From Sphingomonadales bacterium (lineage in GTDB: Bacteria; Pseudomonadota; Alphaproteobacteria; Sphingomonadales; Sphingomonadaceae): DNA of 64,000 bases. The stretch covers positions 1-64,000 of the forward strand of contig JAIXYT010000003.1 in NCBI GenBank assembly GCA_027490095.1, given 5' to 3'. Below the pieces are notes generated by a model that had not been told where the DNA came from, did not search any database, and worked only from the letters and a program-made list of their open reading frames with translations. Below are positions 53,957 through 62,155 of the stretch, piece by piece. Positions within the stretch are counted from its first letter, which is position 1. Each line of letters begins with the position of its first letter. Both the position numbers and the translations under genes were made by a program.

Positions 53957-54994
53957 TCAGCGGCCGGAGCCATCCTCCGGCAACAGCTCGAACTTCATCA
54001 GAAGTGTCCGCTGCAGCGCGGTGAAATTGTCGTCCGACGCCAGATAGACGAATCGGCGCTCGCCCTCCCTGCGGACGGCGAGCGCTTCCATGTTGTCGAC
54101 CAGCAACGGTGCTCGCAGCACCGCCACCTCGCGCGGGCGGACGACAGCCGAGCCACCGGCACCCATCGCCGCTTCCATCAGGATCGCCGAAGCCCCTTCC
54201 AGCGGCGTGAACCGCCGGTGCAGCACCAGCATTCGCGACCCATCCGCCTCCAGCGGGTCCATCGCTGTCGGCTGGTATCCCTGGGGCGCCATCCAGCTGA
54301 ACCGCGACATCACCCCGTCCGGCGCACCTGAAAGCCCCAGCTTGCCGCCCTCGGGGCCCGGCACGTCTTCCAATGTGATCGTCAGCGACAGGCCGACCCC
54401 TGCGACGGCCTCCATCCCCCCATTTTCCGGCCAGTTCGCTGGATCGGGCGGCACCCAGCGCCGATCCGGCGCACTGGCCAGCGAGTCGGGCCTGCACGCC
54501 GACACCGCTGCAAACCGCTCCCCGCGATGGTCCATCTCATAGAAGACCCAGCTGCTCCCATCGGCCATCCGCGCAAGGGCTTCGGCATCCGCCGATCGCT
54601 TGCTCAGCGGCGGCCGCCCGTCCGGTGTCAGCACCGGCGCGATCCAGGCGTTTTCGATCCCTTCCAGTCGGCCATCCCTCTCCCTCGGCTCCAACACGAA
54701 CCAGGTCCCCGAATCCGAAATCGCCAGCAACCGGTTGCAGCCAGGCTCCCACAACATCGCCGAAATCCCGCCAAAGCGAGCATCCCGCGCGTCCAGCTGG
54801 ATCGCGCCCAAAAACGCCAGCTGCCCCACACGCTCGACCGCGCCCTCGGCACGGCTCAGCGGCAGGGCCCGCGTCTCGATGGCCAGCGGGGCGACCGGCC
54901 CGGAGCCAAGGGCAGGCCCCGCGAAGTACAGCGCCATCAAGGCGCCAGCCCCCACTGCCCCGACCGACGCCGTTCCTTCGACAAACCGCTTCAT
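53957..54994 (-). CDS. esterase-like activity of phytase family protein
   Basis: A 345-residue protein with an N-terminal hydrophobic segment (GAVGAGALMALYFAGPALG), probably a signal or anchor. The beta-propeller-like core has FGGISAMLWEPGCNRLLAIS, DSGTWFVLEP, NGGMEAVAGV and DNMEALAVRREGERRFVYLA. This is the pattern of the esterase-like phytase domain (PF13449). The substrate is not known; one phosphatase/esterase role is only a family inference. Confidence 0.85.
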   Translation of the reverse strand: MKRFVEGTASVGAVGAGALMALYFAGPALGSGPVAPLAIETRALPLSRAEGAVERVGQLAFLGAIQLDARDARFGGISAMLWEPGCNRLLAISDSGTWFVLEPRERDGRLEGIENAWIAPVLTPDGRPPLSKRSADAEALARMADGSSWVFYEMDHRGERFAAVSACRPDSLASAPDRRWVPPDPANWPENGGMEAVAGVGLSLTITLEDVPGPEGGKLGLSGAPDGVMSRFSWMAPQGYQPTAMDPLEADGSRMLVLHRRFTPLEGASAILMEAAMGAGGSAVVRPREVAVLRAPLLVDNMEALAVRREGERRFVYLASDDNFTALQRTLLMKFELLPEDGSGR

Positions 54995-55117
54995 GCCCGC
55001 TCCTGCCCGCCCGGAAAGCCGGAAAGACGGCTTTCCGCTGCATGAACATCGACTTCAGCATTGCGCAAGTGGCTCTGGCCGAAGCTGCCCCCATCAACGA
55101 CGGAAGGAGCGGACGCG

Positions 55118-55633
55118 ATGAAGACGGGATTTGCACTGGCAGCCGCAACGCTGATGGCCTTCAGCACCTCGGCCCCTGCCCTCGCCGACGACGACGGCTG
55201 GCGGAACGACAACCGCCGCTGGAACGACGACCGGCGCTGGGATGATCGCCGCCGGGATGATCGCCGCGACGAGGCCCGCGCCTATCGGCAAGGCTATCGC
55301 GACGGCTGGCGCGCCGACAACGGCCGCAACCGTTGGCAAGGCCAGAACTGGCGCCACGCCGACAACAGATGGAACGGCAACGGCTGGAACGGCAACGGCT
55401 ACCGCGGTGCGTCGGTCAATGGCGCGGCGCCCTATTGGTGGGGCGCGGACGGCCGGGTCCAGTGCCGCCGCCAGGACGGCACCACCGGCCTCATCGTCGG
55501 CGCACTCGCCGGCGGCACGCTCGGCAATGTGATTGCGCGCGAAGGCGACAAGCGCCTCGGCAGCGTGGTCGGCGGCACGCTCGGTGCGGTTCTCGGCAAC
55601 GAGCTCGCGAAGGGCAATGTCCGCTGCCGCTGA
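55118..55633 (+). CDS. secreted glycine-zipper (2TM) protein
   Basis: A 171-residue protein. The signal peptide (MKTGFALAAATLMAFSTSAP, cleaved near ALADD) is followed by a strongly charged Arg/Asp/Trp/Asn repeat region (about 26-105). The C-terminal glycine zipper is GLIVGALAGGTLGNVIAREG with GSVVGGTLGAVLGNELAKG. Such proteins sit in the outer membrane or periplasm and are often stress-linked. AAGGAG lies 9 bases before the ATG at 55118. Confidence 0.88.
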   Translation: MKTGFALAAATLMAFSTSAPALADDDGWRNDNRRWNDDRRWDDRRRDDRRDEARAYRQGYRDGWRADNGRNRWQGQNWRHADNRWNGNGWNGNGYRGASVNGAAPYWWGADGRVQCRRQDGTTGLIVGALAGGTLGNVIAREGDKRLGSVVGGTLGAVLGNELAKGNVRCR

Positions 55634-55648
55634 ATCAGGAATGCGCGC

Positions 55649-56971
55649 CTAGGCCCTGCGCCAGCGCGCGATGAAGAATCCGTCCGCCCCGCCGGCTTCC
55701 CCCCACAGCGCCGGCAGGGTGCGGACGGTGCCCTCCGAAGTCGGCGCAAGTCCTTCGGGGAGCTCGTCGGGTCCGATCACATCGGGCTCAACCCCCGCGG
55801 GAGGAGACACCCCCTCTCCTTCCGCGGGCTCGAGCGAACAGACGGCATAGACCAGCCGCCCCCCGGGCGTCAGCCAGCCGGCCGCCCGCGCCAGCAAGTC
55901 CCCCTGCAAGGCCGTCAGCGCGCCCAGCTCCAGCGAGGCTTTCGCGTACAGCAGGTCCGGGTGGCGCCGGAAGGTGCCTGTCGCCGAACAGGGTGCGTCC
56001 AGCAGGATCGCATCGAACGGCGCCTCGGGCGCCCAGCTGCGCGCATCCGCTTCGACCACGGTCGCGTCCAGCCCCGTCCGCGCAAGATTGGCGCGCAGCC
56101 GCTTCAGCCGCCCGCCCGAGATGTCGAGCGCGGTCACCTCCGCCCCGGCCGCCGCCAGCTGCATCGTCTTTCCGCCGGGCGCCGCGCAGAGGTCCAGCAC
56201 GCGCCTGCCCGCCACATCCCCCAGCAGCCGCGCCGGCAGGCTCACGGCCATGTCCTGCACCCACCAGGCGCCCTCCTCGAACCCTGGCAGCGCCTCCACA
56301 GTCTGCGATCCCGCCAGCCGGACATGTCCGGCCATCAGCGACGTGCCGCCCAGTCGTTCCACCCAGTCGGCCGTCTTTGCAGGATCCTTCAGGCACAGGT
56401 CGGTCGGCGGGATCTCTCCCAGCCGCTTGGCGGCAGCTGCCACCTGTGCCGCACCCCAGCTTGCACCCCAGCGCACGGGCCATGGGTCGGGCAGATCGGG
56501 GGGCGGCAGAACCGCCTGCTCGCGGAACAGGGTCGACAGCACGCCGTGCACCAGCCGCCGCGGCCCGCCCTCCAGCATAGGCAGCGCCGTCGCGATCGCG
56601 GCATGCGGCGGCGTGTCGAGCAGCAGCCGTCCGGCCAGCGCTACCCGCAGCACATTGCGTGCGCGGGCGTCCGGCGGAAGCGCCTGCCGGCAGGCGCTGT
56701 CGATCAGCCGGTCGAGCCCGGTCAGATTCCTCAGCGTGCCCCCCACAAGCGCACGCGCAAGCCCGCGGTCGCTCGGGGCAAGGCCGGCAAGTGCCCCGTC
56801 CAGCTGCATGTCCAGCGGCCGGCCGAGCGCCGTCACCCCATGCACCAGGCGCACGGCGGCTGCCCGTGCGGCAAGCCCGGCGACTTCGGCGCCCTCGCGC
56901 CCCGACCTTGCTGACGCGATTGCCTCAGCCCCAGGGATTGCGGCGGCGGGTCTGGCCCAGGCCCAGCGCAC
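55649..56971 (-). CDS. rsmB: 16S rRNA m5C methyltransferase, RsmB/NOP family
   Basis: A protein of about 440 residues: an NusB-like RNA-binding domain first, then a SAM methyltransferase domain with [20 protein letters not shown] and the two catalytic-cysteine motifs [20 protein letters not shown] and [13 protein letters not shown]. The 5' end is doubtful: GTG at 56971 overlaps htpX by 47 bases and keeps the first helix ([12 protein letters not shown]), while GTG at 56854 avoids overlap but removes part of that helix. Neither has a ribosome site. Function as C967 methyltransferase is inferred from domain order. Confidence 0.9.
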   Translation of the reverse strand: MRWAWARPAAAIPGAEAIASARSGREGAEVAGLAARAAAVRLVHGVTALGRPLDMQLDGALAGLAPSDRGLARALVGGTLRNLTGLDRLIDSACRQALPPDARARNVLRVALAGRLLLDTPPHAAIATALPMLEGGPRRLVHGVLSTLFREQAVLPPPDLPDPWPVRWGASWGAAQVAAAAKRLGEIPPTDLCLKDPAKTADWVERLGGTSLMAGHVRLAGSQTVEALPGFEEGAWWVQDMAVSLPARLLGDVAGRRVLDLCAAPGGKTMQLAAAGAEVTALDISGGRLKRLRANLARTGLDATVVEADARSWAPEAPFDAILLDAPCSATGTFRRHPDLLYAKASLELGALTALQGDLLARAAGWLTPGGRLVYAVCSLEPAEGEGVSPPAGVEPDVIGPDELPEGLAPTSEGTVRTLPALWGEAGGADGFFIARWRRA

Positions 56972-57875
56972 TCGGCCGCCGCTCGGCGCCCACCTCGCGA
57001 ACCGGCCAGGGGTCGGCGCCGACCGCACTGTCGTCGGGCAGGCTGCTGCCGGCCATCGCCTCCAGCGCGGCAATGCGGTTCTCGGCGGCCGGGTGGGTGC
57101 TGAACAGGCCGTCGCGCACCCCACCCAGCCCGGGCCCCACGATGTAGAGCGAGGCGGCAGCCGGGTTGGCCTGCGCCACAGGGTTCGGGATCCGCTGCGC
57201 CGCGCCCTGCAGCTTCGCCAGCGCCGAGGCGAGCTTCAGCGGATGGCCGCTGATCTCGGCACCCCGCGCATCGGCCCCATATTCGCGCGTCCGGCTGATC
57301 GCCATCTGCACCAGGCTCGCCGCCAGCGGCGCCACGATCACCGCAATCAGCGCCACGAAGGCGTTCGACTGGCCGTTCTCGCGGTTGCCGCCGAAGAAGA
57401 AGGCGAAATTGCCCAGCATGGAAATCGCGCCGGCAAGCGTTGCGGTCACCGTCATCACCAGCGTGTCGCGGTTCTGCACATGGGCCAGTTCATGCGCCAT
57501 CACGGCGGCGATCTCGTCGCGGTCCAGCATGCGCATCAGGCCCGTGGTCGCAGCGACCGCTGCATTTTCCGGGTTGCGGCCGGTCGCAAAGGCGTTCGGC
57601 TGCTCCTGCTCCACGATATAGACCCTGGGCATCGGCAGCCCCGCGCGGTCGGCAAGCGGCGCCACGATCGCATGCAGCGGATGGTCCGGGCCCACCTCCT
57701 GCGCGCGGTGCATCTTCAGCACCATCTTGTCGCTGTTCCAGTAGGCAAAGACGTTCATTGCCGCCGCCATAACAAAGGCGATCGTCGCGCCCGAGCGCCC
57801 GCCGATCAGGAAGCCCACGCCCATGAACAGGGCGACCATGGCGGCCATCAGCATGAAGGTGCGGATCTGGTTCAT
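56925..57875 (-). CDS. htpX: zinc metalloprotease HtpX
   Basis: A 316-residue inner-membrane protease for damaged membrane proteins. Two N-terminal helices ([35 protein letters not shown]) are followed by the zinc motif [14 protein letters not shown], two further helices, and [15 protein letters not shown] with the third ligand. The C-terminal 40 residues are variable. The ATG at 57875 has GGGAG upstream; a TTG at 57884 is the alternative. It follows an SDR gene by 31 bases. Confidence 0.95.
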   Translation of the reverse strand: MNQIRTFMLMAAMVALFMGVGFLIGGRSGATIAFVMAAAMNVFAYWNSDKMVLKMHRAQEVGPDHPLHAIVAPLADRAGLPMPRVYIVEQEQPNAFATGRNPENAAVAATTGLMRMLDRDEIAAVMAHELAHVQNRDTLVMTVTATLAGAISMLGNFAFFFGGNRENGQSNAFVALIAVIVAPLAASLVQMAISRTREYGADARGAEISGHPLKLASALAKLQGAAQRIPNPVAQANPAAASLYIVGPGLGGVRDGLFSTHPAAENRIAALEAMAGSSLPDDSAVGADPWPVREVGAERRPSALGLGQTRRRNPWG

Positions 57876-57906
57876 GGCTCCCAAGATGGAGCAGTCCAGC
57901 GGGAAA

Positions 57907-58743
57907 TCAATTCCCCCTCGCCCCCAGAAACAACCCGATCCGCTTCATGTAGCTCTCCGGGAACAGCCGGACCATCCAGTCGATGAAGCGCGCGTCGGGC
58001 CCCACCAGCACCCGGTGCCGGCGTTTCTCCATGCCGGTCAGTATGATCTCGGCCGCCTGCTCGGGGGTCGTGCGCACCGCCTTCTCGAACTCGGCAGCAC
58101 TGTCGATGTCCGCCGGCGTGCCGGGCAGATGCGCGATCACCTTGGAATTGCGCGCCACATTGGTTCCCACCCCGCCCGGATGCACCCGGATCACGCAGAC
58201 ATCGGGGTCCGTCACGGCAAGCTCGATGTGCAGCGCCTCGGTCAGCCCGCGCACTGCGAACTTGGAGGCGTTGTAGGCGCTCTGGGTCGGATAGCCCATC
58301 ATCCCGAACACGCTGGAAATATTGACGATCCACCCGCTCCCCAGCGTGGCTGCGCGCGCCTTCACATGGGGCAGCGCCAGCCGGCAGCCTTCCACCACGG
58401 CGTCGAAGTTCACCGCCATCACCCGGTCGAAATCGGCCTTGGGGCAATCGGCAAAGGGCGCCACCACCGACAGCCCGGCGTTGTTGATGATCCCGTCCAG
58501 CCCGCCGAACTCGGCGACAGCGCCGTCGATCCATCCCTTCAGCGCTGCAGAGTCCGTCACGTCGAAGGCCGTGTGCGAGTGCGGATAGTTGCCCAACAGC
58601 CGCGCCGTCTCTGCAAGGCCGGCCGCATCCTTGTCGGCCATCACCAAGCTGGCCCCGCGCCTTGCGAGCCCCAGCGCAAGCGCCCGGCCGATCCCGCTGC
58701 CGGCGCCCGTCACGGCGATCACCCTGCCCTTCAGCTCCGGCAT
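57907..58743 (-). CDS. short-chain dehydrogenase/reductase
   Basis: A 278-residue classical SDR: cofactor motif [29 protein letters not shown], active-site Ser in [14 protein letters not shown] and the YNASK motif. MADKD after strand 2 has an Asp, which favours NAD over NADP. The C-terminal extension ([20 protein letters not shown]) resembles SDRs annotated as acetoin or ketone reductases in this order; the substrate is unknown. It is 53 bases from the divergent SdhAF4-like gene. Confidence 0.92.
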   Translation of the reverse strand: MPELKGRVIAVTGAGSGIGRALALGLARRGASLVMADKDAAGLAETARLLGNYPHSHTAFDVTDSAALKGWIDGAVAEFGGLDGIINNAGLSVVAPFADCPKADFDRVMAVNFDAVVEGCRLALPHVKARAATLGSGWIVNISSVFGMMGYPTQSAYNASKFAVRGLTEALHIELAVTDPDVCVIRVHPGGVGTNVARNSKVIAHLPGTPADIDSAAEFEKAVRTTPEQAAEIILTGMEKRRHRVLVGPDARFIDWMVRLFPESYMKRIGLFLGARGN

Positions 58744-58795
58744 GCGCGCTTTCTCCCCCTCTCGTCCGGCTGTGCCATATGCTACAGGCGCGCCC

Positions 58796-58948
58796 ATGGC
58801 CGAAAAAGCGAACCCCGAAAAGCAACAGGCAAAGGCCCCCAGGCCCAAGCCACAGCCCAAACCCGCACCCGAAATCGGCGGCCGCGAAGGCCCCGAACCC
58901 ACCCGCTACGGCGACTGGGAAGTCAAAGGCATCTGCAGCGACTTCTAG
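58796..58948 (+). CDS. DUF1674 small protein (SdhAF4-like succinate dehydrogenase assembly factor)
   Basis: A 50-residue protein with a Lys/Pro/Ala-rich N-terminal half and the C-terminal signature EGPEPTRYGDWEVKGICSDF, typical of DUF1674. Eukaryotic homologues (SdhAF4) help flavinated SdhA assemble. No sdh genes are in the window. It lies 53 bases from the SDR start and shares a CTAG stop overlap with the aminotransferase gene. Confidence 0.88.
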   Translation: MAEKANPEKQQAKAPRPKPQPKPAPEIGGREGPEPTRYGDWEVKGICSDF

Positions 58949-60129
58949 GCCAGCGCAGACCGCGCCTTCGCCAGCCGCCCGAGCGCTGCGTCGATGGTAG
59001 CCGGCGCCTTCGCATGGCAGAAGCGCACCACGTTGGTCGGAACGCCCTCGCCCTCGAAGAAGGCGCTGACGGGAATGCCGGCCACGCCATGGTCGTCCAC
59101 GATCCGCGTGCAGAAGGCGACATCGTCAAGCGCGATCCCCGAGGCCGCCAGGTCGACACTCAGGAACCAGGTCGCCTCCGAGGGCAGAACGGCATAGCCC
59201 GCCGCAGCCAGGCCATCGGCCAGGCGCGCCCTGCCCGCCGCAACCTCGGCCCGCATGCCCGCCAGCCAGCTGCGCTCGGTCTCCAGCCCTTGTGCGACCG
59301 CCTGCTGCAACGCAGGCGCCGTGGTGAAGGTGAGGAACTGGTGGGTCGCGGCAACCCGCGCCGCCAGCCCGGCCGGCGCACAGGCCCAGCCCACCTTCCA
59401 GCCGGTCACCTGAAAGATCTTGCCCGCCGATCCGATCTTCACGACCCGTCCGGCCAGCAATGGGTCCGCCGCAAGGCTCACATGGGCGCGCGCCTCGGGC
59501 CGCACCTCCTCCCAAACCTCGTCCGCCACGATCAGCAAGTCATGCGCCAGCGCGACATCCCGGATCGCGGCCCGCTCGTCGGCGTCCAGCATCCGCCCCG
59601 TGGGGTTCACCGGATCGTTCACCAGGATCAGCCTTGTGGCAGGGGTCACGGCCGCCTCCAGTTGCGCCCGGTCGATCCGCCAGCCGGGAGGCTTCAGCCG
59701 CACGAACTGCGCCACGCCCCCGGCCCGCCGCACCAGCGGCGCATAGGCGTCATAGGCCGGCTCGATCACGATCACCCCGTCACCGGGCCGCACCAGCGCA
59801 AGAATCGAGGCCGCAAGCGCCTCGGTCGCGCCGCTCGTCACCACGATGTCGGTTGCCGGGTCGAAGGCCAGCCCCTGCGTCGCGGCATATTGCCCGGCGA
59901 CCGCCGCCAGCAGCGCGTCGGTCCCCCGCATCCGGGGATAGTGATGCGGCCCCTCCAGGATCGCGCGCGCTGCGGCGGCGCGCACGCTTTCAGGCCCCGC
60001 CCCATCCGGAAAGCCTTGCCCCAGGTTGATCGCGCCGGCCGCTGCCGCGCGCGCCGACATGAATTCGAAGATGGTCGTCTTCACCGGGATCGGCCCGGCC
60101 GCCTGCCCGCCTGCTTCGGGTGCGCTCAT
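58945..60129 (-). CDS. PLP-dependent aminotransferase, class I/II
   Basis: A 394-residue aminotransferase of the YbdL/kynurenine-aminotransferase-like branch: INLGQGFPDGAGPESVRAAA, VTSGATEALAASILALV, IVIEPAYDAYAP and NDPVNPTG, with PLP lysine in IGSAGKIFQVTGWKVGWAC. The Asn-Pro-x-Asn motif differs slightly (VNDPVNPTG). The substrate is unresolved. The ATG overlaps the DUF177 stop, so it is translated with the CBP3 and DUF177 genes. Confidence 0.9.
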   Translation of the reverse strand: MSAPEAGGQAAGPIPVKTTIFEFMSARAAAAGAINLGQGFPDGAGPESVRAAAARAILEGPHHYPRMRGTDALLAAVAGQYAATQGLAFDPATDIVVTSGATEALAASILALVRPGDGVIVIEPAYDAYAPLVRRAGGVAQFVRLKPPGWRIDRAQLEAAVTPATRLILVNDPVNPTGRMLDADERAAIRDVALAHDLLIVADEVWEEVRPEARAHVSLAADPLLAGRVVKIGSAGKIFQVTGWKVGWACAPAGLAARVAATHQFLTFTTAPALQQAVAQGLETERSWLAGMRAEVAAGRARLADGLAAAGYAVLPSEATWFLSVDLAASGIALDDVAFCTRIVDDHGVAGIPVSAFFEGEGVPTNVVRFCHAKAPATIDAALGRLAKARSALA

Positions 60130-60659
60130 GGCTTCTTCAGCGCCGCGAACGGGCTCGCAGCCGCCTTGGCAGCCGCTTCTCGCGCCTCGGCCTCTTCTTC
60201 GCTCAGCAAAAGCCGCCGCACCTCGGCCAGCACCTCCGGCGAGGCCCGGGGATAGGGGTCCAGTGCAACCGCAAGCGCCTGCGCCAGCGCTTCGCCCAGA
60301 TCGATCGCCTCGCCCTCCACCGGCATCACGTCCAGCGCTTGCGGGTCCAGCTCCACCTCCTCGCCCGCCGTCTCCAGCGGCTCGAACCGCAGCTCCAGCG
60401 CCTCATCCACATGCGCAGGCACGGGCTCGCCCGACACCACGCAGCGCTGCACCACGTCGGCCACCAGCCGCCCGGTCGCGCGCGCGCCGGCGCCTGCGCG
60501 CACCACGGAAAGCGTGCCCTCCAGCCGCGCGATCGCCTCCAGGTCGAACCGCTCGGCCAGTGCCGCCCGCGCGTCTTCGGGCGCCACCAGCGGATAGTCC
60601 TGCGGCCGCGGCGACAGCTTCACCAGCTGCACCACCACCCGCCATTCGCCCCCGCTCAC
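60126..60659 (-). CDS. DUF177 (YceD-like) protein
   Basis: A 177-residue protein: LEGTLSVVRAGAGARATGRL, VVQRCVVSGEPVPAHVDEAL and LDPQALDVMPVEGEAIDLGE followed by ALDPYPRASPE, the pattern of the DUF177 family linked to 23S rRNA accumulation. The usual Cys pair is reduced to a single Cys. The start is GTG at 60659, overlapping the CBP3 gene (GTGA). In many relatives plsX follows; here an aminotransferase does. Confidence 0.88.
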   Translation of the reverse strand: MSGGEWRVVVQLVKLSPRPQDYPLVAPEDARAALAERFDLEAIARLEGTLSVVRAGAGARATGRLVADVVQRCVVSGEPVPAHVDEALELRFEPLETAGEEVELDPQALDVMPVEGEAIDLGEALAQALAVALDPYPRASPEVLAEVRRLLLSEEEAEAREAAAKAAASPFAALKKP

Positions 60660-61168
60660 CGGATCTCCCCCTTCAGCAGCGCGTCGGTCGGCGCTGCCGC
60701 AATCCGCGCCTTCAGCGCCCGCACCGCGACGGCCAGGTCCTCGGCCGCCCCGTCGGCCGGGCTTCCGCGATAGACATTGCGCGCCAGCGCCTCGGCCAGT
60801 TCGGCCTCGGGCGCGCCCGCGGCCAGCGCCTTGCGATACACCCCAAGCCGCCCGCCCAGCGCGCTCATCACCTTCCCCATATGCTTGCCGATCACCATGT
60901 CGCCGATGCCGATGTCCCGCAGCGACCCGTCCATGTCGTCGACGAACCGTTCGGTCAGCAGCGCATTCTCCCGCCGCAGGTCCAGCTCTTCCAGGCGCAG
61001 CAACACCAGGCAACTCACCAGCGCCACCATGTCGAACCGCCCGTCCACCGTGTCGGCCACGCCGTGCCGCAGGTAAAAGCGCGGCTCCCGCGCCGTCTCG
61101 GTGATCCAGCTCCACAGCCCCATCAGGGGCGGAGCGGGCGGGTTCAGCAGGCGGGAAAGGAACGACAT
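60656..61168 (-). CDS. ubiquinol-cytochrome c chaperone (CBP3/UQCC1) family protein
   Basis: A 170-residue protein with the CBP3 pattern: PRFYLRHGVADTVDGRFDMV, ALVSCLVLLRLEELD, LTERFVDDMDGSLRDIGIGD and MVIGKHMGKVMSALGGRLGV. Mitochondrial Cbp3 assists cytochrome b synthesis and folding, so a role in bc1 assembly is inferred. It heads the three-gene overlapping unit, and its start lies 188 bases from the divergent bamE. Confidence 0.9.
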   Translation of the reverse strand: MSFLSRLLNPPAPPLMGLWSWITETAREPRFYLRHGVADTVDGRFDMVALVSCLVLLRLEELDLRRENALLTERFVDDMDGSLRDIGIGDMVIGKHMGKVMSALGGRLGVYRKALAAGAPEAELAEALARNVYRGSPADGAAEDLAVAVRALKARIAAAPTDALLKGEIR

Positions 61169-61356
61169 GGCGATATCCTGACAAGATGTCCCGGGCAGGC
61201 ACGTCACGCGCGCCTGCGACGAGCCGAAAGCGCCTTGCTTGCAAGCCCCGGCCCGAGCGCGCATATGGCCCGCACAGGGGTTGCCCGCAAGCGGGGCAGC
61301 CTGTCCCACGCGCCTGCCGCCCCGGCGCCGGCGCGCCGTGACCACCCGGAGTGCAA

Positions 61357-61824
61357 ATGCCGAACCGCCGCCTTCCGATCCTCCTTCTCGCAGCCGCCGC
61401 GCTCGGCACCGCTGCCTGCGCCGACCGGCAGATCCAGAACAACCAGGGCTATATCGCCGACGAAGAGCTCGCCAACAGCGTGCAGCCCGGCGTCGACAAC
61501 AAGGAATCGGTCGAAAAGGCCCTGGGGCGCCCTACGCTCGCCAGCAAGTGGGACAACAATGTCTGGTACTACATCTCGCGCAACACCCGGCAGCTGGCCT
61601 TCGCCCGCCCGGTGCCTGCCACCCAGCGTGTCCTGATCATCCGCTTCGCGCCCGACGGCTCGGTCGCCGCCGTCGACCGCCGCGGCCTCGAACAGGTGGC
61701 CGACCTCACACCCAACAGCGACAAGACCCCGACACTCGGCCGCGAGTCGACCCTGCTGGAAGACCTGTTCGGGAATATCGGAACCGTGGGTGCCGCGCCT
61801 GGTGGAGGGGGACCACCCCAGTAG
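61357..61824 (+). CDS. bamE: outer-membrane protein assembly factor BamE
   Basis: A 155-residue lipoprotein with the SmpA/OmlA domain. The lipobox is LGTAACADR. The core has NSVQPGVDNKESVEKALGRP, WYYISRNTRQLAF and LIIRFAPDGSVAAV. BamE stabilises the BamA-BamD complex. The start ATG at 61357 has GGAG nine bases upstream; a GTG two codons earlier is possible. The stop codon sits inside a perfect 9-base stem-loop. Confidence 0.93.
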   Translation: MPNRRLPILLLAAAALGTAACADRQIQNNQGYIADEELANSVQPGVDNKESVEKALGRPTLASKWDNNVWYYISRNTRQLAFARPVPATQRVLIIRFAPDGSVAAVDRRGLEQVADLTPNSDKTPTLGRESTLLEDLFGNIGTVGAAPGGGGPPQ

Positions 61825-61832
61825 GGGTGGTC
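61811..61832 (+). terminator. stem-loop enclosing the bamE stop codon
   Basis: GACCACCCC (61811-61819) and GGGGTGGTC (61824-61832) form a perfect 9-base stem with a 4-base loop that contains most of the TAG stop (61822-61824). No T run follows, so it may terminate weakly or protect the 3' end. Confidence 0.45.
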
Positions 61833-61884
61833 AGGCGGCCGAGCTTGGTGCGCAGCACCAACGCACGGACTCGCCGTCCCCGGC

Positions 61885-61979
61885 CGGCCGGCGGAGTCGG
61901 CGATCTCTATCGCCGGCCCGTCCGACGAGTCGGGCTTTGCCCGACTTTCTTTCTGTCCTTCATTTTCATGCGGACTCGC
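61885..61979 (-). repeat. dispersed repeat family 1, copy 2
   Basis: On the minus strand this reads GCGAGTCCGC, an A-rich spacer, hairpin GTCGGGCAAAGCCCGAC, then TCGTCGGACGGGCC and ATCGCCGACTCCGCC. It parallels 47483-47585 along its whole length. It lies in the 331-base gap between bamE and hppA, head to head with the next copy. Confidence 0.8.
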
Positions 61980-61992
61980 ACGGCTGAGCCGC

Positions 61993-62050
61993 GCGAGTCC
62001 GCATGAAGAACAAAGGCAAGAAAGTGCGCGGCAAAGCCGCGCCGTCGGAC
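61993..62050 (+). repeat. dispersed repeat family 1, copy 3 (shortened)
   Basis: This reads GCGAGTCCGCATGA, an A-rich spacer, hairpin GCGCGGCAAAGCCGCGC, then CGTCGGAC, where it stops. With copy 2 it creates a 14-base perfect inverted repeat (TCATGCGGACTCGC, 61966-61979, and its complement, 61993-62006) around an inner CGGC/GCCG stem. A further GCGAGTCCGCC fragment occurs near 62109. Confidence 0.75.
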
Positions 62051-62053
62051 AAG

Positions 62054-62087
62054 TCAAAAAGGGCGGGGGTAGAGACCCCCGCCCTTT
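62054..62087 (-). terminator. Rho-independent terminator of hppA
   Basis: AAAGGGCGGGGGT (62058-62070) and its exact complement (62075-62087) form a 13-base stem with a 4-base loop. On the minus strand the stem is followed by further T residues (complement of the A run at 62056-62057), making TTTTT. It lies about 70 bases after the hppA stop. Confidence 0.9.
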
Positions 62088-62155
62088 CGCTTGCCGGCCG
62101 AGCCTTCGGCGAGTCCGCCGGCTAGCGCTGCGCGCCAGCGGCGGCCGCCTTCAGC

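Noticed and set aside
55180-55420. Tandem DNA repeats in the Arg/Asp/Trp/Asn-rich region
   Set aside because: They are in-frame low-complexity codons inside the glycine-zipper protein, not an independent repeat element.
57823-60255. Open frame of about 800 codons opposite the SDR and aminotransferase genes
   Set aside because: It also covers the SdhAF4-like gene in another frame. The SDR and aminotransferase motifs on the other strand are complete.
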